Positions 33,656 through 42,492 of a DNA stretch of 46,635 nucleotides are shown here, piece after piece. Both the position numbers and the translations under genes were made by a program. The stretch's first letter is position 1. Each line of letters opens with the position of its first letter. The notes below the pieces were generated by a model that saw nothing but the letters and a program-made list of their open reading frames with translations, made no database searches and was not told the origin of the DNA. Source of the stretch: Alphaproteobacteria bacterium (lineage in GTDB: Bacteria; Pseudomonadota; Alphaproteobacteria; RF32; CAG-239); contig JAGCXO010000023.1 of assembly GCA_017961285.1 (NCBI GenBank), positions 1-46,635 on the forward strand, written 5' to 3'.

Positions 33656-34123
33656 ATGGATTCTGAATATTATATGCAAATTGCCCTAAAAGAGTCTCAA
33701 AAAGCTTTTAAAAATGATGAAGTACCGGTCGGTGCCGTAATTGTTGACCCCAAAAGCGGTAAAATTATTGCCAAAGCCGGCAACAAAAGTGAGCACGGCT
33801 GTTGCGCTACCTACCACGCCGAAATTTTGGCAATGGAAAAAGCTTGTAAAAAACTCAAACAAAATCGTCTTTGGGATATGGAAATGTATGTAACTCTCGA
33901 GCCCTGCACCATGTGCGCTGCCGCCATCTCTATAATGCGTATAAAAAAAGTATATTTTGCTACTCCTGATTCTAAAGGCGGCGCAATTATCAACGGAGTA
34001 AAGTTTTTTGACTCCGCGACCTGCCACCACCGCCCAAAGTTAGAATATGGCATCTTACAAACCGAATGTTCGGATATTTTAAAAAAATTTTTCAAGAATA
34101 AGCGCTCCGTTACCAAATTTTAA
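33656..34123 (+). CDS. tadA: tRNA-specific adenosine deaminase
   Basis: A 155-residue zinc deaminase that makes inosine at the wobble position of tRNA-Arg(ACG). Zinc-site motifs: HAEILAMEKAC (His and Glu) and PCTMCAAAI (two Cys). The N-terminal MQIALKESQKAFKNDEVPVGAVIV is typical of TadA rather than guanine deaminases. SD GGAGAAAAATAAAG precedes ATG 33656. It is followed by ftsB 37 bases later. TadA edits a different tRNA-Arg from the CCG-anticodon one found here. Confidence 0.93.
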   Translation: MDSEYYMQIALKESQKAFKNDEVPVGAVIVDPKSGKIIAKAGNKSEHGCCATYHAEILAMEKACKKLKQNRLWDMEMYVTLEPCTMCAAAISIMRIKKVYFATPDSKGGAIINGVKFFDSATCHHRPKLEYGILQTECSDILKKFFKNKRSVTKF

Positions 34124-34160
34124 TAAAACAACTCTAAAATTCCTTTTCGGAGATAGTTAA

Positions 34161-34481
34161 ATGAATTTCTTAAACGACATAAAATATTGGATAAATTGGA
34201 TAAAACAGTCTTGGTTGCTGATGTCGTTTGTTATACTATTTTTCTATCTGGTTTATAATATTTTTTGCGGTGACCGAAGCCTACAAAAATACTTATACCT
34301 GAAAAAAGAAGTCCAATATGCCAAAGAAATTGCTTCTCAATATCAGCAAAAGAAAGAAGACTTAAACCAAGAAATAAAATTACTTTCCCCAAATAGCTTG
34401 GATTTTGACCTTCTTGACGAAAGAGCGCGAGATGTTCTAAACCTTGTCGGCAAAGGCGAATTTATCATTTTGGATGAGTAG
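34161..34481 (+). CDS. ftsB: Septum formation initiator FtsB/DivIC family
   Basis: A 106-residue bitopic cell-division protein: a short cytoplasmic start, one membrane helix (about residues 18-35, LLMSFVILFFYLVYNIF), a coiled coil (KYLYLKKEVQYAKEIASQYQQKKEDLNQEIKLL) and the C-terminal FtsB segment LDFDLLDERARDVLNLVGKGEFIIL. FtsB binds FtsL and FtsQ to activate septal murein synthesis. In many Alphaproteobacteria it follows eno more closely; here five other genes intervene. SD CGGAGA precedes ATG 34161. Confidence 0.9.
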   Translation: MNFLNDIKYWINWIKQSWLLMSFVILFFYLVYNIFCGDRSLQKYLYLKKEVQYAKEIASQYQQKKEDLNQEIKLLSPNSLDFDLLDERARDVLNLVGKGEFIILDE

Positions 34482-34570
34482 TTTTTAATCCCATTTCCCC
34501 AACTCAATAAAAAAATACTGTATTTTTTATATTTTTTTTGTTATATATAGCCCTGTAACAGGATATTTAT

Positions 34571-35821
34571 ATGAAAAAGATACATAAAAGAATTGCGCCT
34601 GCCCCCTTGCACTACAAGGACAAAAAGCCTCTTTTCTCCGATAAGGAAATAATTTTCAGAGCCAATGGCAGAGCCCGAGTATTTAATATTTCATCGAAAA
34701 TGCAGCTAATAACATTAATTTTATTGGCCTTTGTTGCTGTGTGGCTTATTCATTCATCACATATGTATCACCGTTCTGACCGCATTCTTCACCGCCGCAA
34801 CAACGAACTTAGCGCCACCAGAGATGCCTATATTGATCTTATGAGCGACTTTGTTGCTTTGCAAAGCAATATCACCCAAATGATAGATGACCTGGACGAA
34901 AGCAGTAACAGCCAGCTTGACGTGGAACAATATAAACAACAAGCCAGCTTGGTAGAAGAAAAAGTAAAACAAATCACCAGCCAATCAAACTGGATCAGCC
35001 AAAGCAAATTGGAAGAAAAAACCAGCTTAAATGAAATTTCTTTGCAAAGAGATATAGCTCTTTCCGAGCGTGACGAATTGCGTCGCAAACTTTTAGAATT
35101 GCAAAAAATGGTCGAAGACATGCGCGAGGCTGAGATGGAAGTGATTGATAAAGTATCACAAATCGCCGCCAAAGAAATGAATTCTATCAAAAGCGCCGTC
35201 AACGCCATAAATGTTCCCTTAAAAAAACGCGGACTATATTTTAATATTTGGGCAAACAACAAAAAACAAAATGGCAGCGGAGGCCCATATATTCCGCCCG
35301 AGAACAAATTCTTAAACGATAAAAAAGTCAATGACAAAGTAAGCCAGTTATACAAAAACGTTGACGACATTGCATATTATCGACAAGTTATGAAATATGT
35401 CCCCCTTGGGCAACCGGTTTGGAGCATGTGGGTAACCTCTCCCTATGGTGCCAGAAGCGACCCGTTCAAAAAAAGCAAAGCCTATCATAAAGGTGTAGAT
35501 TTAGCAGGAAGAACCGGCAACAAAATAAAAACCATGGCACCGGGAAAAGTCATCCAATCCGAATACAATTCCAGCTACGGCAACCTTATCGAAATTGATC
35601 ACGGCAACGGTTTTGTTACCAAATATGCTCACTTAAACAAATCATATGTGCAAAAAGGACAAGTTGTAAAAACCGGCGAATATATCGGAGAAATGGGCTC
35701 GACAGGTCGTTCAACCGGACCTCATTTGCACTACGAAATTTTATATCAAGGCAAAGATGTCGATCCTATGCCCTTTATAAAAACCAAACCTCTTAACGGA
35801 GAAACAGATGAAAAAGCTTAG
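34571..35821 (+). CDS. M23 family (LytM) murein endopeptidase with coiled coil
   Basis: A 416-residue inner-membrane protein: basic cytoplasmic start, one membrane helix near residues 43-62 (MQLITLILLAFVAVWLIHSS), a long periplasmic coiled coil (about 75-205), a linker and a C-terminal LytM domain (about 285-405). Zinc ligands are intact: HKGVDLA (H and D) and GPHLHYEI (second H of HxH). Metal and substrate residues therefore suggest an active peptidase that cuts peptide cross-links. It overlaps the following bactofilin gene by 14 bases, a pairing known from cell-shape systems in which bactofilin positions an M23 peptidase (LmdC in Hyphomonas/Rhodomicrobium type bacteria). Confidence 0.9.
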   Translation: MKKIHKRIAPAPLHYKDKKPLFSDKEIIFRANGRARVFNISSKMQLITLILLAFVAVWLIHSSHMYHRSDRILHRRNNELSATRDAYIDLMSDFVALQSNITQMIDDLDESSNSQLDVEQYKQQASLVEEKVKQITSQSNWISQSKLEEKTSLNEISLQRDIALSERDELRRKLLELQKMVEDMREAEMEVIDKVSQIAAKEMNSIKSAVNAINVPLKKRGLYFNIWANNKKQNGSGGPYIPPENKFLNDKKVNDKVSQLYKNVDDIAYYRQVMKYVPLGQPVWSMWVTSPYGARSDPFKKSKAYHKGVDLAGRTGNKIKTMAPGKVIQSEYNSSYGNLIEIDHGNGFVTKYAHLNKSYVQKGQVVKTGEYIGEMGSTGRSTGPHLHYEILYQGKDVDPMPFIKTKPLNGETDEKA

Positions 35822-36251
35822 AAAAACCTTATACTTGAAAATAGCGCGTTTTCTTGGCCGTGGCAAAAACGGAAACTCCGTTCCAAGTATAATTGCGGAA
35901 AACAACACCATTGAAGGCAACATCACTTCAACAGGTATATTACATATTGACGGCAATATAAAAGGTGACATCGTTTGCGACGAATTAATTATCGGCGTAA
36001 AAGGCTCTGTTGTCGGCACCATAAAGGCGCAAAACATGTACTTATACGGAAGCCTTAACGGACAAGCTTTTGTTGAGAATTTATTTATTGCCAAAACTGC
36101 CCGAATTATCGGCGACACAACTCATAAGAGCATCGCCATTGAACCCGGAGCATATATTGAAGGCTATTGTTATCGTGAAAAAAATAATACCATAAACATC
36201 AATGAAGAAAAAAATCAAATTCAAACTCCACCTTTGAAAGTAGCCAAATAA
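35808..36251 (+). CDS. Bactofilin
   Basis: A 147-residue polymer-forming cytoskeletal protein. The core is a right-handed beta helix visible as short repeats with hydrophobic spacing (SIIAENNTIEGNITSTGILHIDG, GDIVCDELIIGVKGSVVGTIKAQ, GSLNGQAFVENLFIAKTARIIGD). The tails are basic or polar (KKLRKTLYLKIARF at the start, possible membrane-binding). It overlaps the M23 peptidase gene and precedes smpB by one base. Bactofilins assemble without nucleotides and commonly localise a murein hydrolase to set cell curvature or constriction. Confidence 0.92.
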   Translation: MKKLRKTLYLKIARFLGRGKNGNSVPSIIAENNTIEGNITSTGILHIDGNIKGDIVCDELIIGVKGSVVGTIKAQNMYLYGSLNGQAFVENLFIAKTARIIGDTTHKSIAIEPGAYIEGYCYREKNNTININEEKNQIQTPPLKVAK

Positions 36252-36252
36252 A

Positions 36253-36738
36253 ATGGTTGAAAAAAAAAGCAAGTCAGATTTTATATCAACAGGACTGGTG
36301 GCACAAAACCGCCGCGCTTTTTTTGATTATAATATTACCGAAAAATTTATTGCCGGCATAGAACTGACCGGCACCGAAGTAAAATCTCTGCGTCTAGGAC
36401 ATGCAAATATTACCGACGCTTTCGGCACGGAAAAGAATGGCGAAGTTTTCATCTCCAATATGTTTATTGCCGAATATTCCTGTAAAGGCTATTCTTCTCA
36501 TCCCGAAAAAAGAGAACGCAAACTTTTGCTGAAAAAGAAAGAAATAAACGACATTATCGGCGCAATCTCCAAAAAAGGGTGCACATTGGTTGCAATCCGT
36601 CTTTTTTTCAATGAAAAAGGACGCGCCAAAATAGAAGTAGGACTAGGTATCGGCAAAAAGCTTTATGACAAGCGTGAAACCGAAAAACAACGCGATTGGA
36701 ACCGCGAAAAATCCCGCATTATGGGAAAATTTGCCTAA
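36253..36738 (+). CDS. smpB: SsrA-binding protein SmpB
   Basis: A 161-residue tmRNA partner in ribosome rescue. Conserved features: NRRAFFDYNITEKFIAGIELTGTEVKSLR, NITDAF, the beta-barrel segment ending SSHPEKRERKLLLKKKEI, and a basic C-terminal tail KRETEKQRDWNREKSRIM that reaches into the mRNA channel. Start ATG 36253, immediately behind the bactofilin stop. The tmRNA gene (ssrA) was not found in this window. It is convergent with plsC, with only 4 bases between the stops. Confidence 0.96.
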   Translation: MVEKKSKSDFISTGLVAQNRRAFFDYNITEKFIAGIELTGTEVKSLRLGHANITDAFGTEKNGEVFISNMFIAEYSCKGYSSHPEKRERKLLLKKKEINDIIGAISKKGCTLVAIRLFFNEKGRAKIEVGLGIGKKLYDKRETEKQRDWNREKSRIMGKFA

Positions 36739-36742
36739 AAAT

Positions 36743-37498
36743 TCATTCCCCTTTATAATTGACTTTGCTCGCCGGAAAATGGCGCATTGCCTCTTGGTTC
36801 AATTCATAACATTTTTGCTCAATACAATCTTGCACTTTTTGCAAAAACTCATTTTTATCACCTTCCATTTTCATCGCCGGCAAAAACTCGACAATAATCT
36901 TTCCCGGAATATGTACAAAAGAGCTTCTCGGCCAAAACATCCCGCTGTTCAAAGCCACCGGCACCACCGGCATATTCAAATTTTGCGCCAAAAACAAAAA
37001 CCCGGGTTTATATTTCAAAAAAGTTCCTGCGGCAACTCTGTGCCCCTCGGGAAAAATGACCAATGGCCGGCCGGTTTTCACAACTTTTTGCGCCGAAGCC
37101 AGCATTTTTTTCATTGCACTCGCACCTGCGGCACGATCAACCGGAATCAAGCCATACATTTTTGCCGCCCAACCAAAAAACGGAATATGCATAAGCTCTT
37201 TCTTCAAAATCATGGTTGCTTTATCTAAAACCGTAGTCAAAACATAGGTTTCCCAAGCAGATTGATGTTTACACGCATAGATAACCCCATCGTTGAGATT
37301 TTCCAATCCTCTAAACTCAACTTTCAAACCACCAAAAACTTTCATTCCCCACAAAACTTTGGGCAACATAATATGGTTCCACCAGTTCATATGCCATTTT
37401 GCAGGCAGAAACCACCCGACAACACTACACACAACAGTGCCCAGACCTATAAGTCCATAAACCCATATATTGCTAAGCAAAGAGCGAACAAACAACAT
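36743..37498 (-). CDS. plsC: 1-acyl-sn-glycerol-3-phosphate acyltransferase
   Basis: A 251-residue membrane acyltransferase that makes phosphatidic acid. There is an N-terminal hydrophobic segment (about 9-30). The catalytic block NHxxxxD is diverged to KHQSAWET (His kept; the Asp position is Glu), and the glycerol-phosphate motif is FPEGHR, followed by VPVALNSG. The Asp-to-Glu change is seen in some homologues, but it should be noted. GGAGGACTAAT gives a strong SD before ATG 37498. It follows the YdcF-like gene by one base and closes the ftsE-ftsX-ydcF-plsC run. Confidence 0.9.
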   Translation of the reverse strand: MLFVRSLLSNIWVYGLIGLGTVVCSVVGWFLPAKWHMNWWNHIMLPKVLWGMKVFGGLKVEFRGLENLNDGVIYACKHQSAWETYVLTTVLDKATMILKKELMHIPFFGWAAKMYGLIPVDRAAGASAMKKMLASAQKVVKTGRPLVIFPEGHRVAAGTFLKYKPGFLFLAQNLNMPVVPVALNSGMFWPRSSFVHIPGKIIVEFLPAMKMEGDKNEFLQKVQDCIEQKCYELNQEAMRHFPASKVNYKGE

Positions 37499-37499
37499 A

Positions 37500-38081
37500 T
37501 TAGTCCTCCTTTTTAACACTCAACCCGTCTCTGAATAAAACATACAAAAACTTATTATATTCACCAATCAACAGCTTAAAACTGCTCCAATCTTTCCACC
37601 ATTCTTGTGAAACTTTATCCGAATAAACCGGATAAGGGATTATCTCCAACCTCGGATTATAATGATGAAACTCAATCATACTTCTCGGCATATGATAATT
37701 TGATGTAACCAAATAAATTGATTTTATATCATATTGCTCAATCCATTGCGCCGACTCAATTGCATTTTCGACAGTGTTGGTTGATTTCTTATCCAAAACA
37801 ACATTTTCCGAATTAAAAAATTCAACATCTGAGCGATTCTGCAATTCTTTTATCGACGTATCTCTAAACACGCCCGAAACAAACATTTTCTCGGCCTTTT
37901 GCGAGTTCAACAACTTTACGGCACCGCTCAAACGATTGCGTCCTCCGGTCAAGACAACAATAGCATCAGCCTTCCCTCTTTCCGTATTTTGGACATTATA
38001 AATCTTATGCATAAACAGCACAAAACCTGCAAACCACAATCCTAAAAACAGCAACAATATAAAACAAAACTTTTTAGTCAC
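37500..38081 (-). CDS. YdcF/DUF218 family membrane protein
   Basis: A 193-residue protein: one N-terminal membrane helix (FCFILLLFLGLWFAGFVLFM) and a DUF218 domain facing the periplasm. Motifs include ADAIVVLTGGRNRL (beta-strand plus GG turn), KSTNTVENA and TSNYHMPRSMIEF. Family members (SanA, ElyC, YdcF) affect envelope integrity and lipid-carrier metabolism. GTG 38081 overlaps the ftsX TGA (GTGA); the frame reaches 38174, but that would run far into ftsX. Last residues are charged. It shares a transcript with ftsEX and plsC. Confidence 0.88.
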   Translation of the reverse strand: MTKKFCFILLLFLGLWFAGFVLFMHKIYNVQNTERGKADAIVVLTGGRNRLSGAVKLLNSQKAEKMFVSGVFRDTSIKELQNRSDVEFFNSENVVLDKKSTNTVENAIESAQWIEQYDIKSIYLVTSNYHMPRSMIEFHHYNPRLEIIPYPVYSDKVSQEWWKDWSSFKLLIGEYNKFLYVLFRDGLSVKKED

Positions 38082-38992
38082 ATCATTCTCTCTAATGTAT
38101 GTTTTACTGTATAATAAGCTGTTTGCATTGCAATCAAAGCAGAAAACAAAGGCAAACTTATAATCACCAGCCAAGACCTAGGCGATAAACTCATCTCATT
38201 TATAATTCCGCCTTCAATTTGCTGTGCCATCCTGGCAATAAGCAAAATTGCAGGCACCGCAACACACACACCTATAACTCCGCCAACAAAACCCAGCCAC
38301 GCAGTCCTAAAAGCATATTGTTGCGCCACATAAGTATCTTTCGCTCCCATAAGATGCAATATCTCAATCACATCCTTATGCAATCCCAAACTTGTTTGAG
38401 TAGTATAAAAAATTGCACCTGATGTCACACCGACAACCAACAACAAAACCGACAAAGCCAACATTTTCAACCCCGAGGCCAAATTAATCAGCTTATTCAG
38501 CCACAATTTATGATTATCCAACGATGCCTGCGGAGCAATATTTGCAATTTTTTCGGTCAATAAATCATAGTCAACATCTGCCCCTTTTTTCAGCTTAACA
38601 TCAACCAATCTCGGCATAGGCAAATCTGCAATATTAACATCATCTCCCAACCAAGGATTAAGCAATTTTTGCAACTGCTCATCATTTAACGGAACAACTC
38701 TTTCAACTTCAGGCATTGCCTCAAGCAAAGCCACAACTTTTTGCTGTTGCTCCAAAGTTTCTTCCAAAGCCTTCTGTCTGTCCGCATCATTAAACGGAAC
38801 AATCTGCACCGTCAAAGAGCCCAAAATACTATAATTCCAGTTAACCAACATGGAGTTAACCGACAAAACACCTGACAACGTAACTGCAAAGAGAAAAACA
38901 GCGATAGAAATCATAATTTTCAAAAACAAATTAGAACTATCTTTTGATAACGGCAATTCTCTATGCCTCAAACTCCTAAATCCCTGCAACAT
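38078..38992 (-). CDS. ftsX: Cell-division protein FtsX
   Basis: A 304-residue permease-like protein with four membrane segments (about 25-50, 175-200, 225-255 and 270-295) and a periplasmic domain between the first two that in other bacteria binds EnvC-type murein hydrolase activators. Features include LWLNKLINLASGLKMLALSVLLLV and DVIEILHLMGAKDTYVAQQYAFR. FtsX couples FtsE ATP hydrolysis to septal amidases. The start ATG 38992 overlaps ftsE by 17 bases. The M23 peptidase at 34.6 kb could be such a partner, though this is only a suggestion. Confidence 0.93.
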   Translation of the reverse strand: MLQGFRSLRHRELPLSKDSSNLFLKIMISIAVFLFAVTLSGVLSVNSMLVNWNYSILGSLTVQIVPFNDADRQKALEETLEQQQKVVALLEAMPEVERVVPLNDEQLQKLLNPWLGDDVNIADLPMPRLVDVKLKKGADVDYDLLTEKIANIAPQASLDNHKLWLNKLINLASGLKMLALSVLLLVVGVTSGAIFYTTQTSLGLHKDVIEILHLMGAKDTYVAQQYAFRTAWLGFVGGVIGVCVAVPAILLIARMAQQIEGGIINEMSLSPRSWLVIISLPLFSALIAMQTAYYTVKHTLERMM

Positions 38993-39692
38993 CCTCTATC
39001 CTTCCTGCCGGAATTATTGCCACACCATGATTATGTAAATGAATTTGCGGATAATGAAACTCCCTGATCAAATTTTCATTATGCGTCGCAATCACAACCG
39101 TAGTTCCCAGCTTATTAAGTTCAACAAACAATTTCATCAATTTTGTTGCAATATCACTGTCAACATTACCTGTCGGCTCATCTGCCAACAAAAAGTCCGG
39201 TCTGTTTATAACCGCACGCGCAATCGCCACTCTCTGTTTTTCACCGCCGGAAAGTGTTGAGGTCAGTGATGAAGTGCTGCGTTTTATTTCAACCCATTTT
39301 AGAAGTTCATTAACCCTGATACCGATTTCTTTTTCATTCATCCCGCAAACACGTAACGGCAAAGCCACATTATCAAAAGCCGAAACATGGTCCAAGAGCC
39401 TAAAATCCTGAAAAACCACCCCAATTCTGCGCCTGCTCATCGCCAGAGATGATCTGTTTGTAAAATTTACATTACTTCCAAAAATACTTACTCGTCCGCT
39501 GGTTGGCTTTTGTGCCAAATACATCATACTCAGCAGAGTTGTTTTTCCGGCACCGCTCTTCCCTGTCAAAAAATGAAACGACCCTCTTGGTAGGGCCAAA
39601 TTAATATTACTCAAAATTTCCGGACCATCGCCATAACGCATACTCACGTCTTCCATCTTCAAAATAGGCTCTGGCATCATTCTATCCGACAT
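38976..39692 (-). CDS. ftsE: Cell-division ATP-binding protein FtsE
   Basis: A 238-residue ABC ATPase. Walker A GKSGAGKTTL, Q-loop VVFQDFRLL, signature LSGGEKQRVAIARA, Walker B FLLADEPTGN and switch His in VVIATHNE are all intact. It is the first gene of the ftsE-ftsX-YdcF-plsC unit, with GGAGAAAAA before ATG 39692. The C-terminal 20 residues are slightly longer than in E. coli FtsE. Confidence 0.96.
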   Translation of the reverse strand: MSDRMMPEPILKMEDVSMRYGDGPEILSNINLALPRGSFHFLTGKSGAGKTTLLSMMYLAQKPTSGRVSIFGSNVNFTNRSSLAMSRRRIGVVFQDFRLLDHVSAFDNVALPLRVCGMNEKEIGIRVNELLKWVEIKRSTSSLTSTLSGGEKQRVAIARAVINRPDFLLADEPTGNVDSDIATKLMKLFVELNKLGTTVVIATHNENLIREFHYPQIHLHNHGVAIIPAGRIEDVAGI

Positions 39693-39751
39693 TTTTTCTC
39701 CTTATCTCACTGCATAATAATACAATCTTGTATTTTTACAAAGTTTTTCCC

Positions 39752-41482
39752 TCAAGCTTTGGGCATAACTTCCGGAGCCTCGATTCCCAACAACCAAAGC
39801 CCCTTTACCAAAACATTCTTGGTCAATTTTGCTAAGCTCAATCGCGAAGAAGCAATGTCTTTATTCTTCGCATCCTTAATCGAAGAGGTATTATAAAAGA
39901 CACTGAATATTTGTGCCAAACTATAGATATATTCGGATATAATACTTGGTTCTTTTTCTTCCTCCGCCCTCAAAACAACAACGCCAAACTGCGATAGCTT
40001 AAGCATTAAATCTCGTTCTTCTTTATTGGTAACGATAATTTTTCCTCCAAACAAATCAGAATTTTTTCGCAAAATAGAATTAATTCTGGCAACGGCATAT
40101 TGAATATACGGTCCTGTTTTACCCTCAAAATTGGCAAAATCGTTCAAATCAAAAATATACCCTGAACTGATATTGTTCTTCAAATCCTGAAATTTTATCG
40201 CACCGATTGTCACTTGGTGAATTAATTTATCCAATTCTTCTTCCGAAAAACCACTTTCGTCACCTGCCTTAGGCATCGATTCGGCAACTTTTTCTTTTGA
40301 CATTTTTATCATGTCATCTAAAGTCATCACCCCACCATCTCTGGTCTTAAAAGGTTTTCCATCAGGACCATTTACTGTTCCAAAACCGATATGCCTCAAT
40401 TTGACATTTGGTGCAATCCCCAATTTTTCTGCCACTTCAAAAACTTGTTCAAAATGTAATTGCTGTCTTTTGTCCGTAAAATAAACAATTTCATCAGCTT
40501 TCAAATCATCAACTCTCATTTTAATTGTGGCTACATCTGTAACTTGATAACCAATAGCTCCACTTGATTTCACAACAATAACCGGAGGTTTAGGCTTATT
40601 TCCCTCATCAAGGCGAATAATATATGCACCCTCATCAAGCTCTAACAAACCTTTTTCTTCTGCAATCTTTTTCACTTCAAAACAAGTCTTATGAGCATCG
40701 GATTCGCCCAACCACAAATCAAAATGAACACCCAGCTCTTTATAATTTTCCTTAACTGCATCAATTGAAACTTTGCGTATATGCTTCCAGGCTCTCAAAT
40801 ATTCTGCATCACCATCCTGAAATTTAGCTGTAATAATTCTCGCCGTTTCCTTAGCTTCTTCGTCTTCTTTGCAACGAATATTAGCTTGTTTATAAAACTT
40901 AGTTATCACAGCAATATCATAATTTTCTATTCTATCAAGATTGCCATCATGAGCAATAACTTCAGCCAAAATCATACCAATTGGCGTTCCCCAATCTCCA
41001 AAATGCACATCTGAGATAGGCTTATTTCCTACAAACTCCTCAATTCTGCGCACCGATTCGCCGATAACTCCGGAGCGCAAATGCCCGACATGCATTTCTT
41101 TTGCAACATTTGGTCCGCCATAATCTAAAATAATTGTCTTTGGCTCAACAACACATGGGCAACCATATCTTTCATCTTTAGCAATATCATCAGCATTTGC
41201 CGCAAGAAAAGCATCGCTCACAACAATATTCAAAAAACCCGGACCATCAACCGAAACCTTGGCAAAATCTTTATCCTCGCACAATTTTTCTGCAATCATT
41301 TCCGCTATCTGCCGAGGATTCTTCTTTTCCTCCTTAGCCAAAGCCAAAGCCCCATTACATTGAAAATCGCTCAAATCCGGCCTGTCAGAATTTTTAATCA
41401 GAGCAAATTTTTTATTTAAGGATAACTCTTCAAATACCCTTCCAAGTTTATCATTAATTTTTTCATTTAAACTGCAGATCAT
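39752..41482 (-). CDS. argS: Arginyl-tRNA synthetase
   Basis: A 576-residue class Ia synthetase. Features: the N-terminal tRNA D-loop domain (residues 1-110), the HIGH-type motif in PNVAKEMHVGHLRSGVIGE, VDVATIKMR-type core segments (YQVTDVATIKMR; VYFTDKRQQLHFEQVF), the region GTVNGPDGKPFKTRDGG in place of KMSKS, and the C-terminal DALR anticodon domain. ATGA overlap with the preceding lipoprotein gene. ArgS of this type often lacks a canonical KMSKS. The gene also serves the tRNA-Arg(CCG) found in this window. Confidence 0.96.
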   Translation of the reverse strand: MICSLNEKINDKLGRVFEELSLNKKFALIKNSDRPDLSDFQCNGALALAKEEKKNPRQIAEMIAEKLCEDKDFAKVSVDGPGFLNIVVSDAFLAANADDIAKDERYGCPCVVEPKTIILDYGGPNVAKEMHVGHLRSGVIGESVRRIEEFVGNKPISDVHFGDWGTPIGMILAEVIAHDGNLDRIENYDIAVITKFYKQANIRCKEDEEAKETARIITAKFQDGDAEYLRAWKHIRKVSIDAVKENYKELGVHFDLWLGESDAHKTCFEVKKIAEEKGLLELDEGAYIIRLDEGNKPKPPVIVVKSSGAIGYQVTDVATIKMRVDDLKADEIVYFTDKRQQLHFEQVFEVAEKLGIAPNVKLRHIGFGTVNGPDGKPFKTRDGGVMTLDDMIKMSKEKVAESMPKAGDESGFSEEELDKLIHQVTIGAIKFQDLKNNISSGYIFDLNDFANFEGKTGPYIQYAVARINSILRKNSDLFGGKIIVTNKEERDLMLKLSQFGVVVLRAEEEKEPSIISEYIYSLAQIFSVFYNTSSIKDAKNKDIASSRLSLAKLTKNVLVKGLWLLGIEAPEVMPKA

Positions 41483-41802
41483 AACTCTTCCTTCTCACAT
41501 CTAAAAAAAGCCCTGACCGGTGTAACTAAAGTGCAAGAGAAATATTCTTTCCTATCAACAGTTGCTTTTATCCCTGTATCATTTTTCACACAAACTTCGT
41601 CCGCCATCTTTTGCACTTCTTCAAAATCGGTCCACAAAGGATTATAACAAACGGCAGGTGCATTTGGTTTAGAACTTCCTACATATAAATTTGCCCGTGG
41701 TCTGCCGGCTTCACGCCTGCTATCGACAAACGGTTCTACTTGTGAGCAAGCGCTGACAAAACCCAGCAACAATAAAAATATAATTATTTTTCCCCTAGAC
41801 AA
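41479..41802 (-). CDS. Small lipoprotein upstream of argS
   Basis: A 107-residue predicted lipoprotein: signal peptide KIIIFLLLLGFVSAC with lipobox VSAC, and a mature part of about 88 residues containing four further cysteines (VCYNPLW, EVCVKND, FSCTLV, FFRCEKEE) that may pair as disulfides. I recognise no named family. TTG 41802 has GGAGA 8 bases upstream. The stop overlaps argS as ATGA, so the two are translated together. Confidence 0.75.
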   Translation of the reverse strand: MSRGKIIIFLLLLGFVSACSQVEPFVDSRREAGRPRANLYVGSSKPNAPAVCYNPLWTDFEEVQKMADEVCVKNDTGIKATVDRKEYFSCTLVTPVRAFFRCEKEEL

Positions 41803-41860
41803 TTTTTAAATCTCCATTAAATTAAGAACTAACAATAATTTATATACAAAGAAGTTTAAA

Positions 41861-42469
41861 ATGCAAAGCCAAAATAAATATATTGGTGATGATAAGTTCA
41901 AAAAAATGCTCGAGCATTACAACTGCCCCGCCAATATCAATTTGATAAAGCTCCGTTTTGCCGGCGCAATTTCCAGCCCCAACCTCAATCTTCGTCCGAC
42001 TGATGTTATATCATCCCTTTGGCCGAAAGGGCAAGAACCCCGCCTGCAAACAAAAGAAGAAGCCGAGCTCTTTTTCAAATTCTTCATGGGGCTTTGGGAT
42101 GATATTTTTGATCAGATAAAGTTGAACAAAATTTCTTTACCCATAGAAAAAATAAAAACAATATCCGACCTAAAAACATTTTGCTCCACCCGCTGTGAAC
42201 AAATTGAAGCCGGATATTTAGAAGGCTTTTGGGGAGGTTTGGACAACTTAAAAATTCCGGCTTTCATTGCTCAAATAATAGATTCCATATCCGATTTATG
42301 CGACATTTATCGCCAATTAGGAAACCGTGATATTAAGGATTCGGAATTTGATAATGTGGTAAAAACTATCCTACATACCGACAAAATGGTCAACCGCTCA
42401 ATCGCCTTTATCACCGAAAACTACGTCTTACCTCGTTTTTCTGAACAAGCAAACACTATCAAAAATTAA
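41861..42469 (+). CDS. Conserved-looking protein of unknown function
   Basis: A 202-residue soluble, mostly helical protein without signal peptide. Segments such as KTKEEAELFFKFFMGLWDDIFDQIKL and YLEGFWGGLDNLKIPAFIAQIIDSISDLCDIYRQLG resemble the helical layout of UPF0149/YecA-type proteins, but the match is too weak to assert. SD weak (AAGAAG before ATG 41861). Followed 23 bases later by a nitroreductase gene on the same strand, which could be co-transcribed. Function unknown. Confidence 0.65.
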   Translation: MQSQNKYIGDDKFKKMLEHYNCPANINLIKLRFAGAISSPNLNLRPTDVISSLWPKGQEPRLQTKEEAELFFKFFMGLWDDIFDQIKLNKISLPIEKIKTISDLKTFCSTRCEQIEAGYLEGFWGGLDNLKIPAFIAQIIDSISDLCDIYRQLGNRDIKDSEFDNVVKTILHTDKMVNRSIAFITENYVLPRFSEQANTIKN

Positions 42470-42492
42470 CACTCATTTATAAGGAAAAAATT

